Of a stretch of DNA of 64,000 nucleotides, positions 24,342 through 32,793 are shown piece by piece. The stretch covers positions 1 to 64,000 of the forward strand of contig NZ_FRBU01000004.1 in the NCBI RefSeq assembly GCF_900142695.1, read 5' to 3'. The translations under genes were made by a program, and so were the position numbers. The notes under the pieces were generated by a model. It was not told where the DNA came from. It did not search any database and was given only the letters and a program-made list of their open reading frames with translations. The first letter of the stretch is position 1, and each line of letters opens with the position of its first letter. The DNA is from Flavobacterium xanthum. GTDB lineage: Bacteria > Bacteroidota > Bacteroidia > Flavobacteriales > Flavobacteriaceae.

Positions 24342-26723
24342 ATGAGTCTAAAAATAGATAAACAGATACTTGCTGTTTCAAAATTTTTATTTTTCGTCTT
24401 GTTTTTTTCTAACACGTATGCACAGTATGTCTTCCCAAGCGATGCAATTCCTCAAAAAATTTCTTTACACAAATACACTACGATTGCTGATGTAGGTCAA
24501 AGAAATTTAGACGTCAAATTTGTTATGGCTAATTTTGATGCTTTGAAACCGCTACAACTTGAAACTGAAAATGACGATTTAGGTTTTATTCAAAATAATT
24601 TCTGGTCAAAAACAGTACTAAAAAATCCGACTAATTCTAGCTTGAATTACTACTTAGAAACGGCCAGACCCGTTACTGATTTAGTCGAATTATATACCGT
24701 TGATAGTATTAATGGGAAAATTACAAAATTAGTAAGTGGTGATGCCATTCCGTATTCGGAGCGAAGTTTTGAGAACCGTAAAGCTATTTTCAAAATAGAC
24801 CTTGCGCCAAGATCGACTCAGCAGTTGTATTTGCATTTAAAGAGTGATGGTGAAGCTATTAAAATTCCAGTCATGCTGTATTCAGCAGAAAGTTTTATGA
24901 CAATGATATCAAATGAACAATTGTTTTTTGGTATGTTTTATGGAATTTTAGTCATTGCAACAATAATCTATTTCTTCTTCTTTTTTGCTTTGAGCGATAA
25001 GATCTTTTTATACTATAGTTTATATGTTTTTTTTGTGGGTTTGTTACAATTTGCTTTAGATGGATTTTTCTTCAAATTCGTTACGCCAAATGCAGGTTGG
25101 TTTTCTAATCATGCTTTATTGTTTATAGCGATTATAGCGGTTTTTTTATCGGGTAAATACAGTGAGTTGTTTTTAAAAATTAAAAGTAATAGTCGAAAAA
25201 TCAACATTCTGTTTAATGTTGCTTATGCCTTATTGTTTTCGTTATTGTTCTGCGTTATTTTTATCCCGTCCATTTTGTTGTTTTCTTACATTTTAGTTAA
25301 TGTGCTTACACTCGTATTTCTAATCTTAATTGTTTATTCCATAGCCTATCTCTATTATAAAAGGAAGCCCGTAGATGCTTTTTTTACTGCTGGTATTTTA
25401 TTTTTAATAACAGGTTTTGGCATCTTTATTTTGTATAATTTCGGCTTATTACCCAATACCTTTTTTACTCAAAACAGTTCGAAATTGGGAACCGGTTTAG
25501 AGGTTATTTTCCTATCCCTTTCGATGTCCAAATTAATTAGAAATTTGAAAAACGAAAAAAATGAACTCAATCGGATAGCCTTGGTCCGTTCTGAAGAAAT
25601 GAACGATTTGAAGTCTTACTTCTTGTCCAACATCAGTCATGAATTGCGAACGCCATTGAATGCTATTGTAAACTTGATTGATTCCATTTCTAGTGAAGTT
25701 CAGGACGATAAAATTAAACAAAACTGTCAGGTCATAAAATATTCATCTCATAGTTTATTGAGTTCTGTTAATGATATTTTAGATTTTTCTAAAATTGAAA
25801 AAGGGGAATTGAAGTTGGAAATGAATCAATTTGATCCCTTGCAGGTTTTGCAGCATTTAAAAGATAATGCCAATCGAATTGCCACAGAAAAAGGATTGCA
25901 GTTTGAATTTTCTGCCTCAAGAATTGTTCCTCATTTATTATTTGGGGATCAAACTCGTTTACAGCAGATTGTTAATAATGTGCTGAATAATGCTTTAAAA
26001 TTTACATCCACAGGTTTTATTAAATTTACTATTGATAGTGAACTAAAAGCGAACAATAGAGCCAGTTTAATTTTGACCATTTCTGATTCAGGTGTAGGAT
26101 TTCCAAAAGAGAAAATGGATCGTATTTTTGCTTCTTTTTCTCAAAATAATAGTAATAACAAGCGCCAATTTGGTGGACTTGGATTGGGTCTTTATATCGT
26201 GAAAACATTGGTCAATATGCAAAATGGAACTATCGAAATGAATAGTACAGTCAACCAAGGAACTACGTGCATAATAGAATTAGATTTTGATATGGTGCAG
26301 CAGGAAAAAAAGGAAGTAATTGGAATTGAGCCCGTAGTTTGCGATTTAGGAGGCAAAACTATTTTGGTAGTGGAAGACAATCCTATTAATCAAATGGTTG
26401 TTAAAATGATAACTAAAAAATGGTTGAACACCACCGTTATTTATGCCAATAATGGACAAGAAGCACTCGAGGCATTCAAAATAAATCAATTTGATATTGT
26501 CTTAATGGATCTTCAAATGCCAGTCATGGATGGATACGAAGCGACAATTGCAATTAGAAACGGGGAAGCAGGAGCAGAGAATGTAAATATACCCATTATT
26601 GCCATAACCGCTGATGTGATGGAAACCACAAAGCAGCGGGTTAAAGACATTGGGATGAATCATTATTTATCCAAACCTATAAGGAAAGAAACCTTGTATG
26701 AAACAGTAAAAAAATTAGTTTAG
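24342..26723 (+). CDS. Hybrid sensor histidine kinase with 7TMR-DISM sensor
   Basis: A membrane sensor kinase with its own receiver. From the ATG at 24342 (MSLKIDKQ) the 793 residues begin with a signal sequence (FLFFVLFFSNTYAQ), an extracytoplasmic 7TMR-DISM beta domain to about residue 190, seven membrane helices at about 195-400, a HisKA domain with the phosphoacceptor in SNISHELRTPLNAI, an HATPase domain with NNVLNNALKFTS, DSGVGFPKEKMDRIFASFSQ and GGLGLGLYIVK, and a C-terminal receiver with VVEDNPINQ, the aspartate in IVLMDLQMPVMDGYEA, and K in LSKPIRKE. No separate output regulator is adjacent, so the phosphate may go to a partner elsewhere. An earlier ATG at 24282 would add 20 residues before the signal. 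It overlaps the convergent NYN gene by 4 bp. Confidence 0.92.
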   Translation: MSLKIDKQILAVSKFLFFVLFFSNTYAQYVFPSDAIPQKISLHKYTTIADVGQRNLDVKFVMANFDALKPLQLETENDDLGFIQNNFWSKTVLKNPTNSSLNYYLETARPVTDLVELYTVDSINGKITKLVSGDAIPYSERSFENRKAIFKIDLAPRSTQQLYLHLKSDGEAIKIPVMLYSAESFMTMISNEQLFFGMFYGILVIATIIYFFFFFALSDKIFLYYSLYVFFVGLLQFALDGFFFKFVTPNAGWFSNHALLFIAIIAVFLSGKYSELFLKIKSNSRKINILFNVAYALLFSLLFCVIFIPSILLFSYILVNVLTLVFLILIVYSIAYLYYKRKPVDAFFTAGILFLITGFGIFILYNFGLLPNTFFTQNSSKLGTGLEVIFLSLSMSKLIRNLKNEKNELNRIALVRSEEMNDLKSYFLSNISHELRTPLNAIVNLIDSISSEVQDDKIKQNCQVIKYSSHSLLSSVNDILDFSKIEKGELKLEMNQFDPLQVLQHLKDNANRIATEKGLQFEFSASRIVPHLLFGDQTRLQQIVNNVLNNALKFTSTGFIKFTIDSELKANNRASLILTISDSGVGFPKEKMDRIFASFSQNNSNNKRQFGGLGLGLYIVKTLVNMQNGTIEMNSTVNQGTTCIIELDFDMVQQEKKEVIGIEPVVCDLGGKTILVVEDNPINQMVVKMITKKWLNTTVIYANNGQEALEAFKINQFDIVLMDLQMPVMDGYEATIAIRNGEAGAENVNIPIIAITADVMETTKQRVKDIGMNHYLSKPIRKETLYETVKKLV

Positions 26724-27517
26724 CTGAAACGCAATCGTACATAAACATGTTTGATTCCTTTTTTTTCAGATTCTCGTTCGTCTATTTCCAAGATATCAGT
26801 TAATGATTTTAGCATTGGAGTTAATTTTACAAAACCATAATTTCTAGGATCAAATTCTGGTTTTCTTTTTACGATTAGGTTTCCCACATCACCTAGAAAT
26901 GCCCATCCATCATCATCGCAAATATCTTCTATGGTGGTTTCAATCAATTCAATGGTTTCTGTGTCGATTTTGCTCAATGATTTCTCTATCGGTTTTTCAA
27001 CTGTTTTTCCAGCAGGTTTTCCAGCAGGTTTTATAGTATCTGCAGAACGTTTTTTTGCTTTTTTCTGAATAGCGCCATCTAAAACTTCGATATAAATAAA
27101 TCGGTCGCAAGCAACTATAAAAGAATTGGGCGTTTTTTTCTCTCCAAGTCCAATAACTTTCATTCCAGATTCTCTCAAACGAATTGCAAGTCGTGTAAAA
27201 TCAGAATCACTAGAAACAATACAAAAACCGTCTACTTTATCCGAATATAACAAGTCCATGGCGTCAATAATCATCGCTGAATCCGACGAGTTTTTACCCA
27301 CTGTGTAGCTGTATTGTTGAATAGGTGTAATGGCGTGTTCTAATAAAACACTTTTCCACCCACCAGCATTTGGCTTGGTCCAATCGGCATAAATGCGCTT
27401 GGTGGTTGGTGTTCCAAATTTGGCTATTTCTTCCATCATTCCTTTTACATTGCTGTATGGAACATTATCAGCATCAATGAGAACGGCCAATTTTAATTCT
27501 TTTGTATCTTGTGACAT
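26720..27517 (-). CDS. NYN-domain ribonuclease-like protein with OST-HTH/LOTUS domain
   Basis: The 265-residue protein has an N-terminal NYN (PIN-like) nuclease fold with aspartates in LAVLIDADNVPYSNV, NSSDSAMIIDAMDLLY and CIVSSDSDFTRLAIRL, which would bind metal and cut RNA. A Lys/Pro-rich linker with repeats of PAGKPAGK follows at about residues 155-185. The C-terminal 75 residues (LIETTIEDICDDDGWAFLGDV, then DPRNYGFVKLTPMLKSL) form an OST-HTH/LOTUS domain, which binds RNA in characterised relatives. This NYN-LOTUS arrangement is common in bacteria and may act in RNA quality control, with no direct evidence here. Its stop overlaps that of the hybrid kinase by 4 bp, so the two messages are convergent and their 3' ends are complementary. 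Confidence 0.88.
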   Translation of the reverse strand: MSQDTKELKLAVLIDADNVPYSNVKGMMEEIAKFGTPTTKRIYADWTKPNAGGWKSVLLEHAITPIQQYSYTVGKNSSDSAMIIDAMDLLYSDKVDGFCIVSSDSDFTRLAIRLRESGMKVIGLGEKKTPNSFIVACDRFIYIEVLDGAIQKKAKKRSADTIKPAGKPAGKTVEKPIEKSLSKIDTETIELIETTIEDICDDDGWAFLGDVGNLIVKRKPEFDPRNYGFVKLTPMLKSLTDILEIDERESEKKGIKHVYVRLRFS

Positions 27518-27580
27518 TTTTTGATTTTGTTGCGTTTTTCTACTTTAAAGGTAGGAATAATTCTTTTAATTGATATTTCT

Positions 27581-28141
27581 TTACTTTTTGTTAGCTAAAT
27601 CTTTGATGGAAACCTCGTTGATTCTAACATCTTTAATAACGGCTTCGCCATTTTTTATCGCAACTAAAGCATAAGTTTGATCCTTCTTATTTAGGGATAA
27701 ATCTCGATAAATTTTTTCGGCGTCAGAGGCACTATTTTCATTCATATAAAACCGATCAAAAGGAAGGTCCAAAGCTATTTTATTCTGGTCAATAGTAAAG
27801 GCGATTTTTGATTTAACATAACAATTTTCAGCAGTGGGTTTATTTCTCGAAATTGAAATTATCTGTGCAAAACCATCTTCATTCGTTTTTATAGTGGCAT
27901 AAACGGTCTCTCCTATCATCCATTTAGAGGCATTTTTAACGGTTATTTCTCGTTCTTTAAAAAAAAGAGTAATGTACTTTCCTCTAAAAGCATCATAAGG
28001 ATCTACTGGAGCAGTTTGAAACTTGAACTCAGTTCCAGTTTTCACTACGTCTTCCTGTTTCAATATCATTTGCAACGGAACATACAATTGTACTACAATC
28101 AGTAAAATAAATAATAGGACTTGTACTTTCTTATTTTTCAT
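27581..28141 (-). CDS. GDYXXLXY-family membrane-anchored protein
   Basis: The 186-residue product has one N-terminal transmembrane helix (about residues 6-24, VQVLLFILLIVVQLYVPLQM) and a periplasmic domain that includes PYDAFRGKYITLFF, the variant of the GDYXXLXY signature for which the family is named, and ENCYVKSKIAFT. Proteins of this family are almost always coded next to a DUF2157 membrane protein, and here the start overlaps that gene's end by 11 bp, so the pair is translationally coupled. The biochemical function of the pair is unknown, and a cell-envelope role is assumed. Confidence 0.85.
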   Translation of the reverse strand: MKNKKVQVLLFILLIVVQLYVPLQMILKQEDVVKTGTEFKFQTAPVDPYDAFRGKYITLFFKEREITVKNASKWMIGETVYATIKTNEDGFAQIISISRNKPTAENCYVKSKIAFTIDQNKIALDLPFDRFYMNENSASDAEKIYRDLSLNKKDQTYALVAIKNGEAVIKDVRINEVSIKDLANKK

Positions 28142-29414
28142 TTCTATTTCTATTTTTTAGCATGATATAATTAGTTGCGAAAAATCCAAAACCAATGACA
28201 ATAAAAACAATTCCTCGGATCACAAAACTCAAATTGGTATCAAAAAAACGACAAGCAATAAGAATGGTAATTATTACTAAACCAAAATTTAGTATTCCCA
28301 AATGTTTTTGGGTAATCCCGCGTTTAATCTCCGCAATCCCTATTGCTAATACGATTCCATTGGCGACAAGAGAAAATTCGTATCCCGAAATGAAAGGAAG
28401 GATATTGGTCAGAAAGACGAAGTCGAAAATGGAACTTTCTTTGAATTTCGTTTTGGAGTTTTTTGCAAAATATAAGACAGCAGCAAAAAGTGTAAGAAGA
28501 AAAGTAGTTAAAAATTCGGTTGAAAAAAAAGTATCTTTCGCAGAAATAGTATTATAAATAGACTTATCCCAAAACCACTTAAAGCTATAAAGCAACAGCA
28601 GGTAGAGTATTCCTAATTTACCAATAATCAGATAGCTATTATTTTTTAATTTTAAATTTTTAAAAAAGGAGGATTCACCAATAAAATAAAAAATCGTAAA
28701 CAAACTCATGTAGCTTAAATACAACAGATTCTCATTTTTGTTAGCGATAGTGCCTAAACATATTAAAAGAGATAGCGAAACAAACCAGTTATGAAAAAGG
28801 GTGAAATTGCTTTGTGAATTAGTTCTGAGTAGTTGTATATAGTGTGGAACTATTCCTAGAATTAGTAACCAATAATAATAAGAATGGGCATTTGGATAAC
28901 TAAAGTAATTCGTATTGCAAGCATAGTAGGTAATTCCAATAAGATATAATAGCGAAACTATTGAGGATCGAATAAGATATACTAATGGCAAGCACAAAAG
29001 CATCCAAGTGATTAAAAATGAACTTAAATCTCCTGGAATATTATAAACCTGAGCAATTAATGAAATTGTGGTTCCAACGGCAAAGAATAGAAAAACGGCA
29101 GAACTTTCTCTCCAAGTATTGTTTTCGGACTTTTTTAAAAGGGAATAGCCACTTGAGAATTGACCCATCAAAAGAGGCAGAAACGATAGGATTATTTTTG
29201 AAGGTCGGGATAAATTATCCCAGTTATGCGCAAAAACTAGTACGACTCCAAGTCCAATAAGAATAGCTCCTAAAACACCAAAAACCAAATACAGCTTATG
29301 CTCACTTCCACTTTCTTTTTGGCTATAATAAGACTTAATTTTTTCGGCTGTTTCGGGTGTAATTATGTTGTCTTTCAGCAGATCGTGCAGATCGTTTGTA
29401 ATTTTGGGAGACAT
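28131..29414 (-). CDS. DUF2157 polytopic membrane protein
   Basis: A 427-residue protein that starts with a cytoplasmic helical segment (LHDLLKDNIITPETAEKIKSY) and continues with about twelve hydrophobic helices, the DUF2157 pattern. Residues such as FAHNWDNLSRPSKIILSFLPLL near the second helix are typical. No catalytic motif is visible. It is the first gene of a two-gene operon with the GDYXXLXY protein. Promoter element TATATTTG at 29435-29442 lies on this strand 21 nt upstream of the ATG. Start and length fit the family. The function is unknown. Confidence 0.85.
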   Translation of the reverse strand: MSPKITNDLHDLLKDNIITPETAEKIKSYYSQKESGSEHKLYLVFGVLGAILIGLGVVLVFAHNWDNLSRPSKIILSFLPLLMGQFSSGYSLLKKSENNTWRESSAVFLFFAVGTTISLIAQVYNIPGDLSSFLITWMLLCLPLVYLIRSSIVSLLYLIGITYYACNTNYFSYPNAHSYYYWLLILGIVPHYIQLLRTNSQSNFTLFHNWFVSLSLLICLGTIANKNENLLYLSYMSLFTIFYFIGESSFFKNLKLKNNSYLIIGKLGILYLLLLYSFKWFWDKSIYNTISAKDTFFSTEFLTTFLLTLFAAVLYFAKNSKTKFKESSIFDFVFLTNILPFISGYEFSLVANGIVLAIGIAEIKRGITQKHLGILNFGLVIITILIACRFFDTNLSFVIRGIVFIVIGFGFFATNYIMLKNRNRNEK

Positions 29415-29434
29415 AAACTATATTTTGTATGTCC

Positions 29435-29442
29435 CAAATATA
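29435..29442 (-). promoter_or_regulatory. Promoter -7 element for the DUF2157 operon
   Basis: The minus strand reads TATATTTG, an exact TAnnTTTG match, 21 nt before the start codon. Confidence 0.55.
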
Positions 29443-29470
29443 CAAAGATTATTGTTGAAATCATCTTTAA

Positions 29471-29545
29471 GTCCTAATTCATCCTGAAGGTGAGAGACGC
29501 CCTTTTGTACTGCTTTGGCAAGGGATAAAGCTCTTTTTATAGACA
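29471..29545. other. Possible degenerate interspersed element, copy 1
   Basis: Non-coding sequence with CCTAATTCATCCTGAA at one end and AAAGCTCTTT near the other resembles a second gap at 59651-59740. I cannot align the two over their full length by eye, so this is a weak call. Confidence 0.3.
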
Positions 29546-29648
29546 TCATAAATGATATTAACTGGCATTAGGATTAGTTTCAAAAAAGTATAAAGTTAAA
29601 GCTTGAAAAATAAATTTACTTTCAAGTCCTTTATAAAATTTAAATAAT

Positions 29649-29656
29649 TATTTTTG
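29649..29656 (+). promoter_or_regulatory. Promoter -7 element for the serine palmitoyltransferase-like gene
   Basis: TATTTTTG matches TAnnTTTG and lies 37 nt before the ATG. Confidence 0.55.
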
Positions 29657-29692
29657 CAACTTCTTAAAATTAAAATTATTACTTGATATATT

Positions 29693-30955
29693 ATGGTAAA
29701 AGATTTATTCGAAAGGATTCAAAACAATAAAGGACCTTTAGGGAAATGGGCTTCACAAGCCGAAGGTTATTTTGTTTTTCCAAAATTAGAAGGGGAGCTT
29801 GGTCCAAGAATGCAGTTTGGTGGAAAAGATATTTTAAATTGGAGTTTGAATGACTATTTAGGGCTTGCCAATCACCCTGAAGTACGTAAGGCTGATACAG
29901 AAGCGGCAGCACAATATGGCGCGGCATACCCAATGGGCGCACGTATGATGAGTGGACATACCAAATATCACGAGCAATTAGAAAATGAATTAGCGGCTTT
30001 TGTAAAGAAAGAATCAGCGTATTTATTGAATTTTGGATACCAAGGAATCATGTCTACAATTGATGCCCTGGCTACAAAAAATGATGTAATTGTATATGAC
30101 GTTGATGCTCATGCTTGTATTATTGATGGAGTTCGTTTGCACATGGGGAAACGTTTTACATACCGACACAATGACCTAGCGAGTATGGAAAAAAACTTGC
30201 AACGTGCTACAAAATTAGCTGAAGTAACAGGAGGAGGAATTCTTTTTATTACTGAAGGTGTTTTTGGAATGCGCGGACAGCAAGGGAAATTGAAAGAAAT
30301 TGTTGCCATGAAGGAAAAATATAATTTCCGTTTGTTGGTTGATGATGCACACGGTTTTGGTACACTTGGAAAAACAGGAGCTGGAGCAGGTGAGGAGCAA
30401 GGTTGTCAAGATGGTATAGATGTTTATTTCTCTACTTTTGCAAAATCGATGGCTAATATTGGTGCTTTTATAGCAGCAGACAAAGATATTATTGACTATT
30501 TGAAGTACAATTTGCGTTCCCAAATGTTTGCTAAGGCATTACCAATGATTCAAACAATTGGTTCGTTGAAGCGTTTAGAATTGTTGCGTAATCATCCAGA
30601 ATTAAAAGATAAATTATGGGAAAATGTAAATGCATTACAAAACGGATTGAGAGAACGTAACTTTAATATTGGAGATACAAATACTTGTGTGACTCCTGTA
30701 TATCTTGAAGGAAGTGTGCCAGAAGCAATGATTATGGTAAACGATTTAAGAGAGAATTACGGTATTTTTTTATCTATTGTAATCTATCCAGTTATTCCAA
30801 AAGGAATTATCTTGTTGAGAATGATTCCTACCACGTCTCATACGTTATCAGATGTAGAGGAAACACTTACTGCCTTTGAAGCGATTCGTGAAAAATTAGA
30901 AAATGGTACGTACAAAGAGATTGCATCTAGAACAAAAGTAGATTTAGACGCATAG
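29693..30955 (+). CDS. Alpha-oxoamine synthase, serine palmitoyltransferase-like
   Basis: A pyridoxal-phosphate enzyme that joins an amino acid to an acyl-CoA with loss of CO2. The 420 residues resemble the Bacteroidota serine palmitoyltransferases that start sphingolipid synthesis. The same family includes the capnine (cysteate) synthases of gliding flavobacteria, which is the main alternative. Visible motifs: WSLNDYLGLANHPEV, GARMMSGHTKYHEQLE, DAHACIIDGVRLH, the cofactor aspartate and histidine in LLVDDAHGFGTLG, and the Schiff-base lysine in VYFSTFAKSMANIGAF near residue 255. Family members making biotin (BioF) lack the N-terminal VKDLFERIQNNKGPLGKWA. It has its own promoter element. A GNAT enzyme that might supply the next step lies nearby on the other strand. 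Confidence 0.85.
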   Translation: MVKDLFERIQNNKGPLGKWASQAEGYFVFPKLEGELGPRMQFGGKDILNWSLNDYLGLANHPEVRKADTEAAAQYGAAYPMGARMMSGHTKYHEQLENELAAFVKKESAYLLNFGYQGIMSTIDALATKNDVIVYDVDAHACIIDGVRLHMGKRFTYRHNDLASMEKNLQRATKLAEVTGGGILFITEGVFGMRGQQGKLKEIVAMKEKYNFRLLVDDAHGFGTLGKTGAGAGEEQGCQDGIDVYFSTFAKSMANIGAFIAADKDIIDYLKYNLRSQMFAKALPMIQTIGSLKRLELLRNHPELKDKLWENVNALQNGLRERNFNIGDTNTCVTPVYLEGSVPEAMIMVNDLRENYGIFLSIVIYPVIPKGIILLRMIPTTSHTLSDVEETLTAFEAIREKLENGTYKEIASRTKVDLDA

Positions 30956-31016
30956 TTCCACAACCACTCTTTTCGTCTTTGGAAATTGGGGTAATAAAAG
31001 TGAAAATTAAAAAGTA

Positions 31017-31054
31017 AAAAATCTCGTTCACCACGGTGACTGAGATTTTTTTTT
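31017..31054 (+). terminator. Terminator after the serine palmitoyltransferase-like gene
   Basis: AAAAATCTC and GAGATTTTT form the outer stem and TCACC/GGTGA the inner one, followed by T8. It begins about 60 nt after the stop codon. Confidence 0.85.
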
Positions 31055-31106
31055 GTTTCTAGTCCAATGGAAATAACGTAGATTTATTAAAATTATACAA
31101 AGGAAT

Positions 31107-31580
31107 ATGACAAAAATACGTGTGTTGATTCTCGCTTTGGTGAGTGTTCTCTTTTCGTGTAATAAACAAAAAGGAACTGATGTAACTCCAGAAAAAAATG
31201 ATAGTGAAGAGCCTATTTCTGAGCAGTTTTATAGTGGTAACATTAAAAAAGATACCATTTTGATGAATCTGACAATGGAAGGCAATAAGATACTATCTGG
31301 AAAATTAATTTACAATTTTTACGAAAAAGATAAAAATGAAGGAACACTTATTGGAGAATTAAAAGGCGATACGCTTCTTGCCGATTATACCTTTATGTCT
31401 GAAGGTATTTCATCCGTTCGACAAGTTGTTTTCTTGAAAAAAGGAGATACGTACATAGAAGGTTATGGAGATATAGTCGAAGAGGCTTCCGGAAAAGTAA
31501 TTTTCAAAGATCGAAAACAATTGAAATTTGATGGAAAAAGCGTTTTGTCAAAAGTGGATTCTCAATCGAAACCTTTATAA
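31107..31580 (+). CDS. Predicted lipoprotein, 157 aa
   Basis: The signal peptide MTKIRVLILALVSVLFSCNKQ ends in a lipobox with Cys18. The mature region is acidic, then beta-strand rich (SGKLIYNFYEKDKNEGTLIGE, GDTLLADYTFMSEG, VVFLKKGDTYIEGYGD), consistent with a small calycin-like or transport-associated lipoprotein, but I cannot name a family. It stands alone between two terminators, so it has its own transcript, although no clear promoter element is seen. Function unknown. Confidence 0.72.
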   Translation: MTKIRVLILALVSVLFSCNKQKGTDVTPEKNDSEEPISEQFYSGNIKKDTILMNLTMEGNKILSGKLIYNFYEKDKNEGTLIGELKGDTLLADYTFMSEGISSVRQVVFLKKGDTYIEGYGDIVEEASGKVIFKDRKQLKFDGKSVLSKVDSQSKPL

Positions 31581-31613
31581 TGTAGAGTAAGTCAAGATCG
31601 AATATAGAATCAA

Positions 31614-31639
31614 AAAATCCCATTGGTAAATGGGATTTT
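31614..31639. terminator. Bidirectional terminator
   Basis: AAAATCCCATT and AATGGGATTTT form an 11-bp stem with a 4-nt loop, between the lipoprotein gene and the convergent GNAT gene. Confidence 0.85.
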
Positions 31640-31650
31640 CTCTCTAGACT

Positions 31651-32772
31651 CTACGTTAATTCTTTGCGAAAAGTACATCTTCGTTTGTGAATCACGGGAA
31701 AAAAATGCTTCCATAAGTTAATACTAGCTGCATTATCAGCTAGCTCAGGAGTTCTGAAGCAGTTTATAATTCCCTTTTCAGTGAAGGTCTCATAGTATTC
31801 ATTGAAAATTATTGCGGTTACCGCCTTGTTTTGATAGTCAGGATGGACGCCTATTAAATAAAAAATCACACTTTTACTTTGCTTTTTAGCCCTTAGCAAA
31901 TGCAAAAATCCAAAAGGGAATAATTTTCCTTTCGATTTTTTCAAAGCTTCCGCAAAATCAGGCATCACAATACTAAAAGCTACAATATTATGATCTTTAT
32001 CCTCCACGAATTTGACATATTCGGGATTGATAAAGCTGATATAGTTTTTCTTGAAATATTCTTTTTGGGTATCTGAAATTGCTACAAAAGAGGATAACGA
32101 AGCATAAGATTCATTGAATAAATCAAACATTTTATCCACATGTGGCATTATTTCTTTAGTGGTTTTAAAATTTAACGGCGCTAATTGGTATCTTTTCTTC
32201 ACTAGATCATTGGCTTTCTTGAAAAATTCCGGTTTTACATTGGCAAAAGGAAACTTACTTTCAATATATTCTTTCTCTTTGATGTAACCCAGTTTTTCAA
32301 AATGATCTGCATAATACGGATGATTATACCAAGTGATCATGGTTCCAATTTCGTCAAACCCTTCAGTTAGCACACCAACTTTGTCTAAGTTTGAAAATCC
32401 CATTGGACCTTCAACATATTCTAAGTTGTTTTTTCGCCCCAATTCGTACACTTTTTCAAGTAATGCTTTTGTTACCTCAATATCGTCAATGGTATCAAAC
32501 CAACCAAAGCGGACTTTCATTTTTTGTTGGTCTTTTACTTCTTTCCAATTTATTATTGCTGCAATTCGCCCTACGATTGAATTGTCTTTGTAGGCTAGGA
32601 AAAAATAGGCTTCGGCATCTTCGAAAGCAGGATTTTTTGTTTTATCAAAGGTTTCTAATTCGTCAGCAATAATAGGTGGAACCCAATATTTGTTGTCTTT
32701 ATATAAAGAAAAAGGGAATTTTATATACGCTGTTAATTCACTTTTCGTAATCGCTTCTTTTATTGTAATCAT
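31651..32772 (-). CDS. GNAT-fold acyltransferase-like protein, 373 aa
   Basis: The 373 residues look like two GNAT-type halves: an N-terminal one with YFFLAYKDNSIVGRIAAIIN and GWFDTIDD, and a C-terminal one with VIFYLIGVHPDYQNKAVTAI, the region that contacts coenzyme A in GNAT enzymes. Bacteroidota homologues are often labelled GTP cyclohydrolase, which I think is wrong, as no zinc or GTP motif is present. It lies 21 bp downstream of an outer-membrane protein gene and close to a serine-palmitoyltransferase-like gene on the other strand. That neighbourhood raises the possibility of an N-acyl transfer step in sphingolipid-type synthesis, but the function is not shown by the sequence. Confidence 0.78.
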   Translation of the reverse strand: MITIKEAITKSELTAYIKFPFSLYKDNKYWVPPIIADELETFDKTKNPAFEDAEAYFFLAYKDNSIVGRIAAIINWKEVKDQQKMKVRFGWFDTIDDIEVTKALLEKVYELGRKNNLEYVEGPMGFSNLDKVGVLTEGFDEIGTMITWYNHPYYADHFEKLGYIKEKEYIESKFPFANVKPEFFKKANDLVKKRYQLAPLNFKTTKEIMPHVDKMFDLFNESYASLSSFVAISDTQKEYFKKNYISFINPEYVKFVEDKDHNIVAFSIVMPDFAEALKKSKGKLFPFGFLHLLRAKKQSKSVIFYLIGVHPDYQNKAVTAIIFNEYYETFTEKGIINCFRTPELADNAASINLWKHFFPVIHKRRCTFRKELT

Positions 32773-32793
32773 AATATTTCTTGAAATTCTATA

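Noticed and set aside
32333..32672. Two plus-strand frames inside the GNAT gene
   Set aside because: They are antisense to a well-supported gene and lack any start context or homology-like motifs.
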